Assembly (NCBI RefSeq): GCF_963583255.1 | Contig: NC_084813.1 | Location: 21,446,002 to 21,510,001 of the forward strand | From: Pyrus communis | Lineage: Eukaryota; Streptophyta; Magnoliopsida; Rosales; Rosaceae | Reading direction: 5' to 3' | DNA length: 64,000 nt | Shown here: positions 21,040 through 32,969 of the stretch, piece by piece | Numbering within the stretch: position 1 is the stretch's first letter | Layout: every line of letters begins with the position of its first letter | The notes under the pieces: model-generated | Told to the model about the DNA's origin: nothing | Databases searched by the model: none | Seen by the model: the letters and a program-made list of their open reading frames with translations, nothing else | Made by a program: the position numbers and the translations under genes

Positions 21040-23311
21040 AAGTGGGCAGCTTTGAGAGAAAATTAGGGTAGAGAGGGAGGGGAATCATGGGTGATTAAGT
21101 ACATGAATACTTTGCTTTAATTGGGGGCAAAAGCAGAGTTTAATTAATCAGCTGATAATTGTTTTATAGTTAATTAGATTATAGGAAGATGAATGTACAA
21201 GCTACAAGTAATGACATCAAAGATGTAAAAACCCCACCTCCATTATATTGGATTCTAATAAAGTCCTTGTACTTGGTAAATGACATTTGTTATCATAAAA
21301 CACTATCTCAAATTCCTTTTTAAATCAAACGCAGTAACCAAACGCAGTAACGTTCTATAATTCATACAGTCTATTATATTTAATAGAATAAAATTTTATT
21401 ATTGTTGTTGTATAAGGATGTTTAAGAAAAAAAAATGCATTGTTATTGATATTATAAAATCAATGATGACGCACTATTTTTTATAATTGTTAAACATTTG
21501 ATCTTTTTTAAGTTTTAATAACAATTTCTAATGGAAACTACTCCTACAATATTATAATATAGCTCATATAGTTTTTAATTATTGAGGAATTATGACATTA
21601 TACCTTTACATAGGTGAGGATAAGCTATGGCCCCATACTTAAATGCAATGAAAATGTTTGGTGAGATTTTGACAATGGATCACCCTAACTATATGAAATG
21701 ACTATCTCATAAACAAAATTCACAATATTGTATTTAAGCAGATAAAATAACAAGGTGTGACTCACATATGTCATGTATCTTGTAGTGAGGATTTTGATAT
21801 CCACAACCAAAAAACAAAACTTGCAGTCTCTATTTTTGTTGTGCTTATGGTATACCACTAATTTGTACATTATAATTCGCTTCGTAATTAAAGAGTGCTT
21901 CTAATTAAATGGTTATGTGTATAGTTTTTGCTGCTAGTCTATATTGTGATAGCTTAGATGGTATTTTTCTATGCTAATCTGTGTTTTACTTGTGTTTTTG
22001 TTATCTAATATGATTCTTTTGTTGACTTAATAATAATCCTTATTTTGTAGAACTTTTATTCATTCATTATCTTGTAAATTCTCTACGTTTTATATTTTGA
22101 TATGTATATGGAGATTGTGATTAGCGAAATGATAAAGAGACTCTCTTAAAGTGAGATTTTTTATGCACTCTTTGACACTTTATAGTTTAACATCAATTCT
22201 TATACTAACATTATACAACATTATGCTAAAAATATAACATAACAGATAATCGATAGAGAATCCTATTTTTAAAAAAATCCCCTACCATTTCTCTTATGGT
22301 TAATATTTCAATATAAATCCCAAAGAAACAGTCTTAACATGAATTGCTCCGTGCATTGCTGCATTTATTGTTTCTAATTTGGAGACCTGCTTTAGGGTCT
22401 AAACCCCCAACTCACCAACCTTTGAATTTCTGCCGACCTGGCAAAAATATAATAAAAATATCTCCTTTGTGTTGCTTTTGAGAAATGTGCTCGGCACAAG
22501 TAAAAAGAGCTTGTTCTGAAACCTGCCCAGTAAATCATGACAAAGGGGGTGTAGGGCTTGCATGCATGGCACGATAACTGATAAGCATCTTTATTTACTG
22601 TATGTCACAGTGTCAATAATATAAATCTCGATTTATACCAAAAACAAACAATGATTACAATGTTGGAGTTCATTGCATTTCACTACCGGGAACTTGGGTG
22701 CTAGTTATCCCACATCGGAAATTAACAGAACGTATGTATATACTTCGCATATATACTTAAAAGGACTTGCTCATCATTCTTTGAACATAATTGGTGCTCT
22801 TAGTTTGTTCACTTTAGGTGAAGTCAAGTCACACAAAGCATTCATGTAAACCCTCAAAACTTTTGTCGCTCCATCCTTGCTTACGTTAGGGGAGTGTTTG
22901 TCATTGTTTTCGAAAAAATGAAATAAAAGATACGGTAAAGAATTTGACAAGTAATAATCAACAAATTGGAATTCATTTATCAACAGATTAAACATTTTTC
23001 ATTCCAGTTGAATTCGTTTCAATAATTAGTAGCATCATATCAACAACTAGAAGAAAACAATTTTTTTTTTTTCCAAAGACAATGAGTATTTCAACTTCCG
23101 TGAAAGTATATATGTTTGGATCAATGAAGAAAATTTAATTCATTGTTTACTGTTTAGACTACAAAAGCTTATTATAACACTAGTACTTACATTCCCAAAA
23201 GTTATCTCACTTCCCATGTACGAAAGAAATTCACTGTACACAAGTTAAATAATGGTCAAGTTTTTCAAGATGAGAAATATTAAGCAGACTCTCAAAAGTA
23301 GAACTCTCTCT
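21040..23311. other. AT-rich intergenic region
   Basis: No gene or RNA recognised in 2.3 kb. A phrase like CCCACATCGGAAATTA near 22709 resembles sequence seen in some plant LTRs, but no element could be bounded. Confidence 0.4.
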
Positions 23312-23691
23312 TGTTGGATTTGACATTAAATCAACATGCCTAAACTAAAAAGGATTAGGATAACTTCGACACAAGATATTTGGATTTGTGTTTCCTAGTT
23401 GGTTTGGGAATTGATTTTAGTATAGGATTTGGGTTCCTATATTCTAGGGACTTTGTGTAAACCTATGACATCTATTAGTATAAATAGATGGATGTGAGAT
23501 AGAGTTTGGTGTGTGAGAGTTTTTGAGAGACATAAGTTTGTATACTTGAGAACACTTTGTGTTTGTGAGTTCTCTTGTATTTGTTGGTAATCAATAAAGC
23601 TTTCGTTGTTAGAAAGGTACTCCTATATTGGAGGAACTTTGAAATTGTTGTGTTTTGTTTATTGCTTGATTGGTTTTTGGTTTAGTTTACA
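23312..23691 (+). repeat. copia 5' LTR
   Basis: 380 bp, TGTTGG...TTTACA. It matches 35552-35913 closely, except that it has about 18 extra bases around 23403-23430 and scattered substitutions. TATAAATAGATGG near 23482 is a plausible TATA region. Confidence 0.92.
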
Positions 23692-23696
23692 ACAAG

Positions 23697-23708
23697 TGGT
23701 ATCAGAGC
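23697..23708 (+). other. copia primer-binding site
   Basis: TGGTATCAGAGC is complementary to the 3' end of plant initiator Met-tRNA and lies five bases after the LTR. Confidence 0.9.
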
Positions 23709-23741
23709 TTAGGTTCTTACGTGGGTTGTGACTATCAAGCA

Positions 23742-24287
23742 ATGACGAAGACTGGTGATTCTACCAGTGGTGATGATGTTGAAGAAAAGTCTGGCACTAG
23801 TGGAATCAAGATGATTGGCCATCTAGAAGAGTTTAACAAGCTTCTAACTGAACTGGCAAATCTTGAAGAGATAATCAAAGATGAAAACAAGGCCTTGATT
23901 GCGACGAACTCATTGCCTGAATCCTATGAGCCTTTCGTGACTACTTGGATTTATGGTAGGAAGACAATTAAGTATGATGAAATCTCAAGTGCTCTTATGA
24001 ATCATAAGGTGAGACACCTTGTCAGGCAAGAAAGGAATAACTTTACTTTGATGGTGAGAGGGAGATTGACAGAAAAGAAAGGTTCGTACAGGAAAAATAA
24101 GAAGTATCGTACTAGAGGAGTCTTAAAGAATAGGAAGTTCTTGGACAAAGATGAGTGTGCTTTTTGTCATGAAAAAGGACACTGGGAGAAAGACTACCCT
24201 AAAATCAAAGAAAAGACTAAAAAGAAGAATGACGACACAGAAGGAAATATGGTTGAAGTCAAGGATGAGGAATTTGTCTATCCCTAA
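23742..24287 (+). pseudogene. copia gag remnant
   Basis: An open frame of about 181 codons. It keeps a gag C-terminal part (LPESYEPFVTTWIYGRKTI) and a CCHC-type zinc knuckle, CAFCHEKGHWEKDY, in which the last Cys is Tyr. The N-terminal half of gag appears deleted, since the start runs almost directly into the C-terminal region. The next stretch (24288-24620) is the protease region, with NTGCTHHMT in place of the active D-S/T-G triad and several stops. Confidence 0.8.
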
Positions 24288-24921
24288 CTGCATCGAGCAC
24301 TGTGGATTGTACAAAATAATGTGTGCTCAACACAGGTTGTACCCATCACATGACTTCTCAAAGGCATTGATTTTCAAGCTTCAAAGTTAAGAATGGAGCT
24401 GTGTATATGGAAGATGATAACCCATGTACAACTCAAGGAATTGGAAGCATCAGGATCAGCATCATGATGGTGTGATTCGAGAATTGCATGGTGTAAGGTA
24501 CGTCCCAAATCTGAAGAAAAATTTGATCTCACTAGGCATTCTCGAGTCATAAGGCACAAGTTTTACTCCGATAACAACGTCCTCAAAGTTGCTAAAGGAG
24601 CACTTGTCATAATGAAAGGGGCTCGGAATGGCTTACTTTATATGTTACAAGGAAATACTTTGGAAAATTGAGTGGTTATGGAATCTAATGAAGTGCAAAG
24701 TGATAAAAGTGACTTGTTTGCATTATGGCACATGAGGTTGGGACATGTAGGAGAAAAAACATTGCAAGGATTGATCAAGTAAGGGTGTTTAAAAAAAGCA
24801 AAAACTGAAAAGATAGAGTTCTGTGAGCACTACATTCTTGGTACATAAACAAAGGTGAAATTTGGCTCAGCTGTTAATCAAACGAAAGGGATTTTAGACT
24901 ATGTTCACTTTGATGTTTGGG

Positions 24922-26952
24922 TGTAACGACCCGTCCTAAACTTTACGAAACGGAAGGGCATTTTGTTAATTTCACTGTGGCCGAAAGATATTTTGAAATG
25001 TTTACTTTTTGGGTCTTAGTTAGTGTGCCTTGTGGGGCCCACTCCTTTTGATTTTGTTCCCCTGGCCTACTTTCCTTCTTCTCTCTTCCTTCCCTCTCCT
25101 GTGATTAAATGCTCAGCTCTCTCACTGTCATTCTCTCCATCTCTATCCTGTAATTAAACGCTCAGCTCTTACTATTCATTGTCTTCTCCGTTGATATCGT
25201 GGTACACCTCAAGTTTTCAAACAATTAAGGCCTAAAAAACAATGTAGGTCATCTAAGATCCCCTTTTCACATTATTTTTGGCCTCATTTCAACCTTTGAC
25301 ACAGAAAAACCAGCTCGAAGATATTTCCCCAGTTTTCGATGAAAATCCAAAGCTTGCAGGCCGTTTTCTGGCCAACTTTGGCCATGACTAAGGAACCTAA
25401 TGGTATGATTCGAATCCTTATTCCTTGGGCTTCAATTTGGTATATCATATGACTTGTTTTGGTTAAGTTTTGGGGTTGAACGGAGCTTGGAAAGCTCCGA
25501 CTTTCATCTTCGTCAAAACTAGCCAACTTGGCCTGGAACCAAGTCAAACCTGACTTAGAACCATTAAACCGGCCCAAGCCTTTGGGCCATGCAACCTAGG
25601 CCCATCTATGTAACATGGGCCCAACACTTAGTTATCCGGCCCAAATATGTTACCCAACTTAATAACCAGAAGCCCAACCCACTAAACTAAACCTAACCAA
25701 ATTCGGGCTCAACCTAATAACCCAGTCCAACCCAGAAACCCAAAGCCTAGACCCGAATCTGACCCGTTGACTATTGACCCAACCCGTTGACCGTTGACCT
25801 TGACTCATTGACCATTGATCATTGACTTTTGGTTGACTTTTTTGGATTTCGGCTCGGAGCCCTTCTAGACTAATTTCGACGTCCTGATTCCAAATCCGCG
25901 TTCCATTTTCCCAAATTCAATCGTTTTAGTATAGTTTTATTAATTGGACACTTTATGTGGTTAGGTGCGTTTGTTAGTGGCGTTTCCGTCTTCTTTAATT
26001 TGCAAAGCCCTTCGACGACATAGTAAGGTGAGTGGACCCCTTCCAAAATGCATGATTTTTTTATTAGAAATGCATGCATGAAAGCATGATTTTATGACTA
26101 CATTTTATGAAACATTTATGAGTAAATTGAATTTACACTTTATGAGATATCATGCTTTATCTGATTTACGTTCTTTGAAATATTTATGATTATATATACT
26201 TATGAACATGGTTTATGATGATGACTTGAGCTAGAATGCTCATACGATTTATAATATGATATTTGAGCTATTGAGCTCCGATGAGATATATATTTAGGAA
26301 ATATTATGTTCATGATTTTCTGTGCTTATGTATGCTTACGGGCAAAAGATACATATATTGGCTTTGGCCGGGAGATGTAGTGCCTACGGGTGAAAGATAT
26401 ATATATTAGCTTCGGCCAGGAGATGTAGTGCCTACAGGCGATTATGATACCACTATTAAACACACTATATATGATATATGTTTTATGAAGGTTTTATAGC
26501 ATGCTAGGGTTTTCGGAAAGCTTATTACATATTATGCTATTGAGTTTTCATAAACTTTGAGGGTTGGTACGTTGTTGAATAACGGTTTTAGTATTACTAT
26601 ATATCAACTTGGTCCACTCATGTTTTGGTTTGCACCCCTCAGGACTTAGAATCGAGACGTACAATCCTGGTGTCAAGGCCCTCCCGCATCGGCATCTTTG
26701 AGTCATCTCGGTGTAGGACCCATCCCTTTGTTGATTTAATTTTATATTATTCCTTTTTAGTATCTTGGATTAGTTGTATGCTCTAAACACATTCCACAAT
26801 TGCATATTCATTATAGTTAAATTTACATGTTTTCTTTATGTTAGTTATTTCTTTCTAGTTCTCATGCATTCTATTATGGCTTCATCATCTTCGGGTGTCG
26901 GCCAACACGTGCCTACCTTGGTATTTGGAGTATATCAGGGTCGGGCATGTCA
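24922..26952 (+). repeat. gypsy 5' LTR
   Basis: 2,031 bp. Includes a tandem repeat of about 57 bp at 26340-26450 (AGATACATATATTGGCTT type units). Compared with the 3' LTR it lacks a block of about 125 bp, present at roughly 31045-31170. Confidence 0.88.
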
Positions 26953-26955
26953 ATT

Positions 26956-26967
26956 TGGTATCAGAGC
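26956..26967 (+). other. gypsy primer-binding site
   Basis: TGGTATCAGAGC, complementary to initiator Met-tRNA, three bases after the LTR. Confidence 0.85.
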
Positions 26968-28019
26968 ATGGTTTGTTCAGAGTAAACTTAGGACCTTCTA
27001 TTACTGTGGTAGTGTGTCGACCTTGACATCATTTGGATGTCATGATTTTAGGATTTGATGCCTTTCGGCGCAGTTGTGTAAATCTTTTCTGGCTGATTTT
27101 CACATTTTGTTTGAAGTACAAGAATTCGCGTCGGGATTGTGCCTCATCGGTGATGAAATGGATTGATGGACAACTTTCAACATCGGACCTATACTCTACA
27201 ACATGTGTTCCCTAGGAATGGCGGGTAGAGTTGGTTTTACATTGACGTGATGTGAAATAAAAAATCTCAGTAAGATGAAGTTTGGTTAAGACCAGCTGAA
27301 AATCCAAAATGGCGATGCCACTCTCCAATATGCGTTCCTTAGGAATTATGGGCAAAGTCGGATCTACATATGAGTGTTGGGAAACGGAAAAAATATTAGT
27401 GGTATGAGTTTGGAGATCTAAAATGGGGATGTTACTCTGTGACATACGTTCCCTTGCAATGGCAGGCATAGTCACATCTATTTGGAAATTGCTCGAAACA
27501 TTTGAAGTTCGTGTTGGAGAAAGCAAGTAAGCCCTAGTTGTTTACGAAGTTTAGCAAATGCTAGTTTGGTTGAACCAAATCATTGTTCTCGAACTTGGTG
27601 TTACCACTAAGGGAAATTCGTGTAAACCTTAGATGATTTCTCAGTGATTTTCTTATCGTTGACCTTCTTACTTACTCTAACAACAAGGTCAAATTCACTA
27701 AACATCGACAGTCAGTTTTACACCAAATTCTTCAAGCGTTGGCTTCGTTTAGATTAAATACTTTTCTTGGGAGACTCTTTTATAGCAGACGTTATTCTTA
27801 TCAATTTCCAAAAGGGTTGCAACGATTGGAAATTGAAAATCCCACAAAATATCCTTGGTCTTGTCATTTTCTATCGATAGTTCTTAACGATTCTTTGAAA
27901 TAATCAATTTTGTTGAGTTGTTGAAGGTGAACAAAGTTTCTGACAACAGAAGTATTGTCCCACTAGATCATTGTTCTTACACTTTTCGATGACATCGATG
28001 AATTTCAACCCTACAGTGA

Positions 28020-29000
28020 TATGTTATCGGATGTTTGGCTGCATGCTGATGAAGCATGAACGAGTAATGCGTGTCCATCTTAACGGTTGGAACCGCAAGA
28101 TGTGAACAATCCTATCTATGACTAAAGCTGGTAACAATTTCCTTTGCTGAAAAATCTAGTGACGTTTTCTCTACAACGAGAAATGTTACATCATTTTCTA
28201 ACCAAAGAAGTTGTAGTGTGTTTTCACACAGAAATAGTTGAATTGTAGACAAAAAAAGGTATATGGAACTTATGGGTGATTTTGATTACACTTTTGAGTA
28301 CCATCTTAGTCAGGCAAATATCGTAACTGATGTGTTTAGTTAGAAATCTTATGGATAGTTTACCTTCATTCGAGCTATCCATATCCCACCCTCGTTTTCC
28401 CTTTGAGGAATTGGCTTGCTTTGGCTTCCGATCCATGGTGAGTATTGTCGGCTCACTTTTAAGTAGAACCTGTAATGGTAGATTTCGGGTAAGAAGCCCA
28501 AGAAGTTGATCAATATTGTGCGTGGTTGAAAGAGTAAGTGTTGGATGAATTGAGACGGGACAAGAAAGTTCGAGGAGTTGGAACTTTGTTGTTAAGAAAC
28601 AAATTGTTCTTGCCTAAGGGTAAGGAAATTGTGAAAAAGGAAAATTCTTGATAAGGCTCATGTTTCAACGTATGCCGTGTACACTGGCAGTACTAGATTG
28701 TACCATTGTTTTCATCCGCTTTATTACTGGTATTGTGAATAGGATATCGTTGAATATGTGAGTAAATGTATGTTTTACTAATGAGTGAAAGAGGTAAAAT
28801 GGAAACCATCGAGCTTATCTCAATTTCTTTCTATTCCTCTTTGGAGGTGGGAAGAAATTCCTATGGTTGTTCTTCTTGGGTTGTCGAGGACCCACTGAGG
28901 ATGCGAATGAAAATGGGTAAATGTCACTATAGATTTCATGTACAAACTACTTTGTACACGTGAAAACTATGATGACATTTCAGAATTTATTGATCAACTC
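28020..29000 (+). pseudogene. gypsy RNase H/integrase relic
   Basis: Piecewise translation in shifting frames gives the end of reverse transcriptase/RNase H and the integrase HHCC region of a Ty3/gypsy polyprotein, with many stops. The gag, protease and front part of reverse transcriptase are not recognisable in 26968-28020. The 29000-30780 interval holds no motif I can name. Confidence 0.65.
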
Positions 29001-30658
29001 ACTCAGAATATTATCTACCAATCCGCGAGGACTATACTTTTGACCATTTGGCAGAATTCTTCATTCTAGACTTGTTTGACTGACATCTCAATTAACATCG
29101 GTTTCGACCAAAATCCATGTTTCACCTTCTGGTATTGGAATGCGTTCTAGTCAAGTTTGGGTTTGTGCTTACCCTACCACACTTCGTGTCTTTTCCTTAG
29201 TATCATTTCTAAAACAGAAAGACTATTTAGGAAAACCACTCAGATCTGAAAATTTTAGCCGGAACCATCAGTCACTCAATCACCCTTTAATATCTTATTG
29301 AGCGAATCATTACCTCTGGTGATTAAATATCTTTGAGATTATCGTTGTAACAAGTTGATGTGAATTTTGGAGTGGGAATAAGTCTTGAGTTCCGGGCTAT
29401 CTGATTACTTTAGACTAGCACTCGAGTCGAGTCCGCACCCAACCATCTCGACATGCCACCACAAAATCAAGTTTTGTACTCACACATGTTCTTACATCAA
29501 AGTTACGTTTTCCATCCAGTTATCTTGTACCCTCAACTTGATGGACTTGATTTGACCCTTAAATTATTGAGTGTTCTTTTAGCCTTTTCGCTGAAGCCGA
29601 GAGAAATTCTCAACGAATCAGCTTGCTTAGGCTTTGTGAATCACATTGTTTGATTTTTTTGTATGTTGTCACTTTTGTACCTCATCGTGATGTGCATTTC
29701 ACTTCTAAGTATCGTGAAGCTTTCTTGAAGGCCTTAGGTATTAAATTGTTGTTCGATACCACATTTCATTTTTAGACTGTTGGACGGTCTAAACGAGTTA
29801 TCTAGACCTTGGAAGACGTGTTGTGTTTCATTCGTTTTGTGGTTTCAGCATGATTATATTTTGCACCGATTTCTTTTGGAATTGTTTATGATGATAGTTT
29901 TTATTTTCGGATTAGGTATGGAACTTTGTGAGACATGGCATGAGGATTCATACAAGCAACATTGGTTAGACAATAGAGTTTTGCAAACTGGTATGTGGAT
30001 GTTTGAATTTTCGATATGGGAAATTGTATACTTCAGATGATGTCGCCTTGGAGTTAGATGATGGTAATTTTGATCATTTGAGAATTACTACTTGCTTATC
30101 GAGACAACAATGTGTTGTCAATATCGTGGGTGGTCAACTGTAATATCGATGACTTATACGTTGGGTTCGTTAAGTAAGTGGACAGGTAGACCTGCATACG
30201 GTAGTTGTTACTGATTAGTTATTGTTAAACCTCGATCCAGCGACGCCCACATTTATCCTCGATGTACATGACATTACGAATGCTTGGGCTAGACCCACTT
30301 CCATTTTCGTTTATGACTTTTTTTCAATACAAGTATTTTAAATTACCTTATTATAGTTATATATTTGTATTTTGACATTACAAATGTTTGGGTGAATCTT
30401 TTCCACTTTCAGTTTTAAGTTCAGTACGAGTTTTCGGCTTCTGTATTAGTACATATCTATTTTGACATCATCCTATTATGCGTACATATTTTGGACCTTA
30501 CGTTATTATATATTTTCAACTTTATATCTTTATAAAGTTTGTTCCTACTATTATACTGATGGGGGAAGAAAGTGAGCTTGGAGGTATGAAAGAGAAATTG
30601 CAACACGATCGTGACGATGTGGCATATTCTCTTTCATGCAACCACTCTGACTTGATTT

Positions 30659-30659
<1 letters not shown>

Positions 30660-30714
<55 letters not shown>
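30660..30714. repeat. (TA)n microsatellite
   Basis: About 27 TA units, 80 bp before the gypsy 3' LTR. Confidence 0.9.
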
Positions 30715-30717
<3 letters not shown>

Positions 30718-30792
30718 TTCCTATCTTCGAGTATTATTGTATAGTAAGTTATTTCAATTTTCGGGGACGAAATGTTCTTAACGAGGGTAGAT

Positions 30793-32964
30793 TGTAACAA
30801 CCCGTTCTGAACATTACGAAATGTAAGGGCATTTTGGTAATTTCACTGTGGCAGAAAGATATTTTGAAATGTTTATTTATTGGGTCTTAATTAGCGTGCC
30901 TTGTGGGGCCCACTCATTTTGATTTTGTTCCCTCAACCCATTTTCTTTCTTCTTTCTTCTTTCTTCCTTCCCTCTCCCGTGACAAAACGCTTAGCTCTCT
31001 CTTTCTCTTTCATCTCTCTCACTGTCCTTCTCTCATTCTCTATCCGTGAGTACCACCCACACACTGAGACCACCACCAACTCATATTTCTAGTGAGCTGC
31101 ACCACGTCTAACCCTCCACGTCCCGAACTTAGGCCAAGGCCATGTAGTCCCGTCGCCCCAAAAGTGGCAATGCCATTGTTCATTGTCTTCTCCTCTGAGA
31201 GCACGACGCACCCTTAAGTCTTCAAACAAGTTAGGGCCTAAAAAATGATGTAGGTCATCTTAAATCCCATTTTCACGTTATTCATGGCCTCATTTCAACG
31301 TTTGACATAGAAAAACCAACTCAGGGATATTTCCCCAGTTTCCGGTGAAAACCAGAAGCTCATAGTCCATTTTTTGGCCAACTCCAGCCATGACTAAGGA
31401 ACTTAATGGTATTATTCGAATCCTTATTCTTTGGGCTTCAATTTGGTATATCATATGACTTGTTTTGGTTAAGTTTTGGGGTTGAATGGAGCTTGGAAAA
31501 CTCTAGCTTTCCTTTTTGTCGAAACCGGCCAACTCGGCCTGTAACCGGTCAAACCCGACTCGAAACCACTAAACTGACCCAAGCTTTTGGGCCATGTAAC
31601 CCAGGCCTATCTATGTAACCTGGGCTCAAAACCCAACTATCCGGCCCAAATATGTTACCCAGACCAACAACCAGAAACCTAACCCACTAAACTAAACCTA
31701 ACTAAAGTCGGGCCCAACCCAATAATCAAGTCCAACCTTGAAACCCAAAGCCCAGACCCGGATCCAACTCGTTGACTGTTGAGCCGACCTGTTGACCGTT
31801 AAACGATCTATTAACCATTGACTTTTTTACTGTTGACCGTTAACCTTTGGTTAACTTTTTTGGATTTTGGCTCGGACCCTTCCTAGACTAATTTCGACGT
31901 CCTGATTCCAAATCCATGCTTCGTTTTCCCAAATTCAATCATTTTACTATAGTTTTATTAATTTGACCCTTTATGTGGTTATGTGCGTTTGTTAGTGGCG
32001 TTTCCGTCTTCTTTAATTTGCACAGCTGTTCGATGACGGAGTAAGGTGAGCGAACCCCTTCCAAAATGCATGATTTTATTATTAGAAATGCATACATGAA
32101 AGCATGATTTTATGACTATGTTTGATGAAATGTTTATGAGTAAATTGGATTTACGCTTTATGAGATATCATACTTTATTAGATTTACATTCTTTGAAATA
32201 TTTATGATTATATATACTTATGAACATGGTTTATGATGATGATTTGAGCTAGAACACTTTTATGATTTATAATATGATATTTGAGCTATTGAGCTTCGAT
32301 GAAATATATATTTTGAAAATATCATGTTCATGATTTCCTGTGCTTATGTATGTCTATGGGTGAAAGATACTTATATTGGCTTTGGTCGGGAGATGTAGTG
32401 CCTATGGGCGGAAGATACTTATATTGGCTTCGGCTAGGAGATGTAGTGCATACAGGCGATTGTGATACCACTATTGAGCACACTATATATGTTTTACAAA
32501 GGTTTTATGGCATGCTAGGGTTTTTAGAAAACCTATTACATATTATGCTATTGAGTTTTCATAAACTTTGGGGGTTAGTGCGTTGTTGAATAACGGTTTT
32601 AGTATTACTATATATCAACTTGGTCCACTCCTGTTTTGTTTTGCGCCCCCTCAGGACTTAGAATCGAGATGTACAATCCCAGCGTCGAGGCACTCCCGCA
32701 TCAGCATCTTTGAGTCCTCTTGGTGTAAGACCCATCCTTTTGTTGATTCAATTTTATATTATTCCTTTTTAGTGTATTGAATTAGTTGTATGCTCTAAAC
32801 ACGTTCCACAATTGCATATTCATTATAGTTAAATTTACAAGTTTTATTTATGTTAGTTATTTCTTTCTAGTTGTCATGCATTCTAATATAGCTTTGTCAT
32901 TTTCGGGTGTCGGCCAGCACGTGCTTATCTTGGTATGTGAAGGATATCAAGGTTGGGCGTGTCA
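30793..32964 (+). repeat. gypsy 3' LTR
   Basis: 2,172 bp, preceded by TTCGGGGACGAAATGTTC and a purine-rich tract (AACGAGGGTAGAT) typical of Ty3/gypsy elements. Its tandem repeat lies at about 32350-32460. Confidence 0.88.
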
Positions 32965-32969
32965 TTAGG

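Larger units (their letters stand above)
24922..32964 (+). mobile_element. Ty3/gypsy LTR retrotransposon (chromovirus-like), decayed, nested in copia
   Basis: 5' LTR 24922-26952, primer-binding site at 26956, degenerate pol, 3' LTR 30793-32964. LTRs start TGTAAC and end GTCA. The 5-bp target TTGGG (24917-24921) is repeated as TTAGG (32965-32969). It interrupts the copia integrase at the Trp codon of DVWGPAKN. Pol relics in mixed frames: GCMLMKHERVMRVHL (about 28038), DFDYTFEYHLSQANIV (about 28275, RNase H end), and an integrase zinc-finger region (AHVSTYAVYTGSTRLYH, about 28660) followed by a match to the PSGLLQPL..WKWE block. No long frame survives. Confidence 0.88.

Noticed and set aside
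30660..30714. Self-complementary TA tract as a functional hairpin
   Set aside because: Any TA microsatellite can fold on itself; nothing else supports a function.
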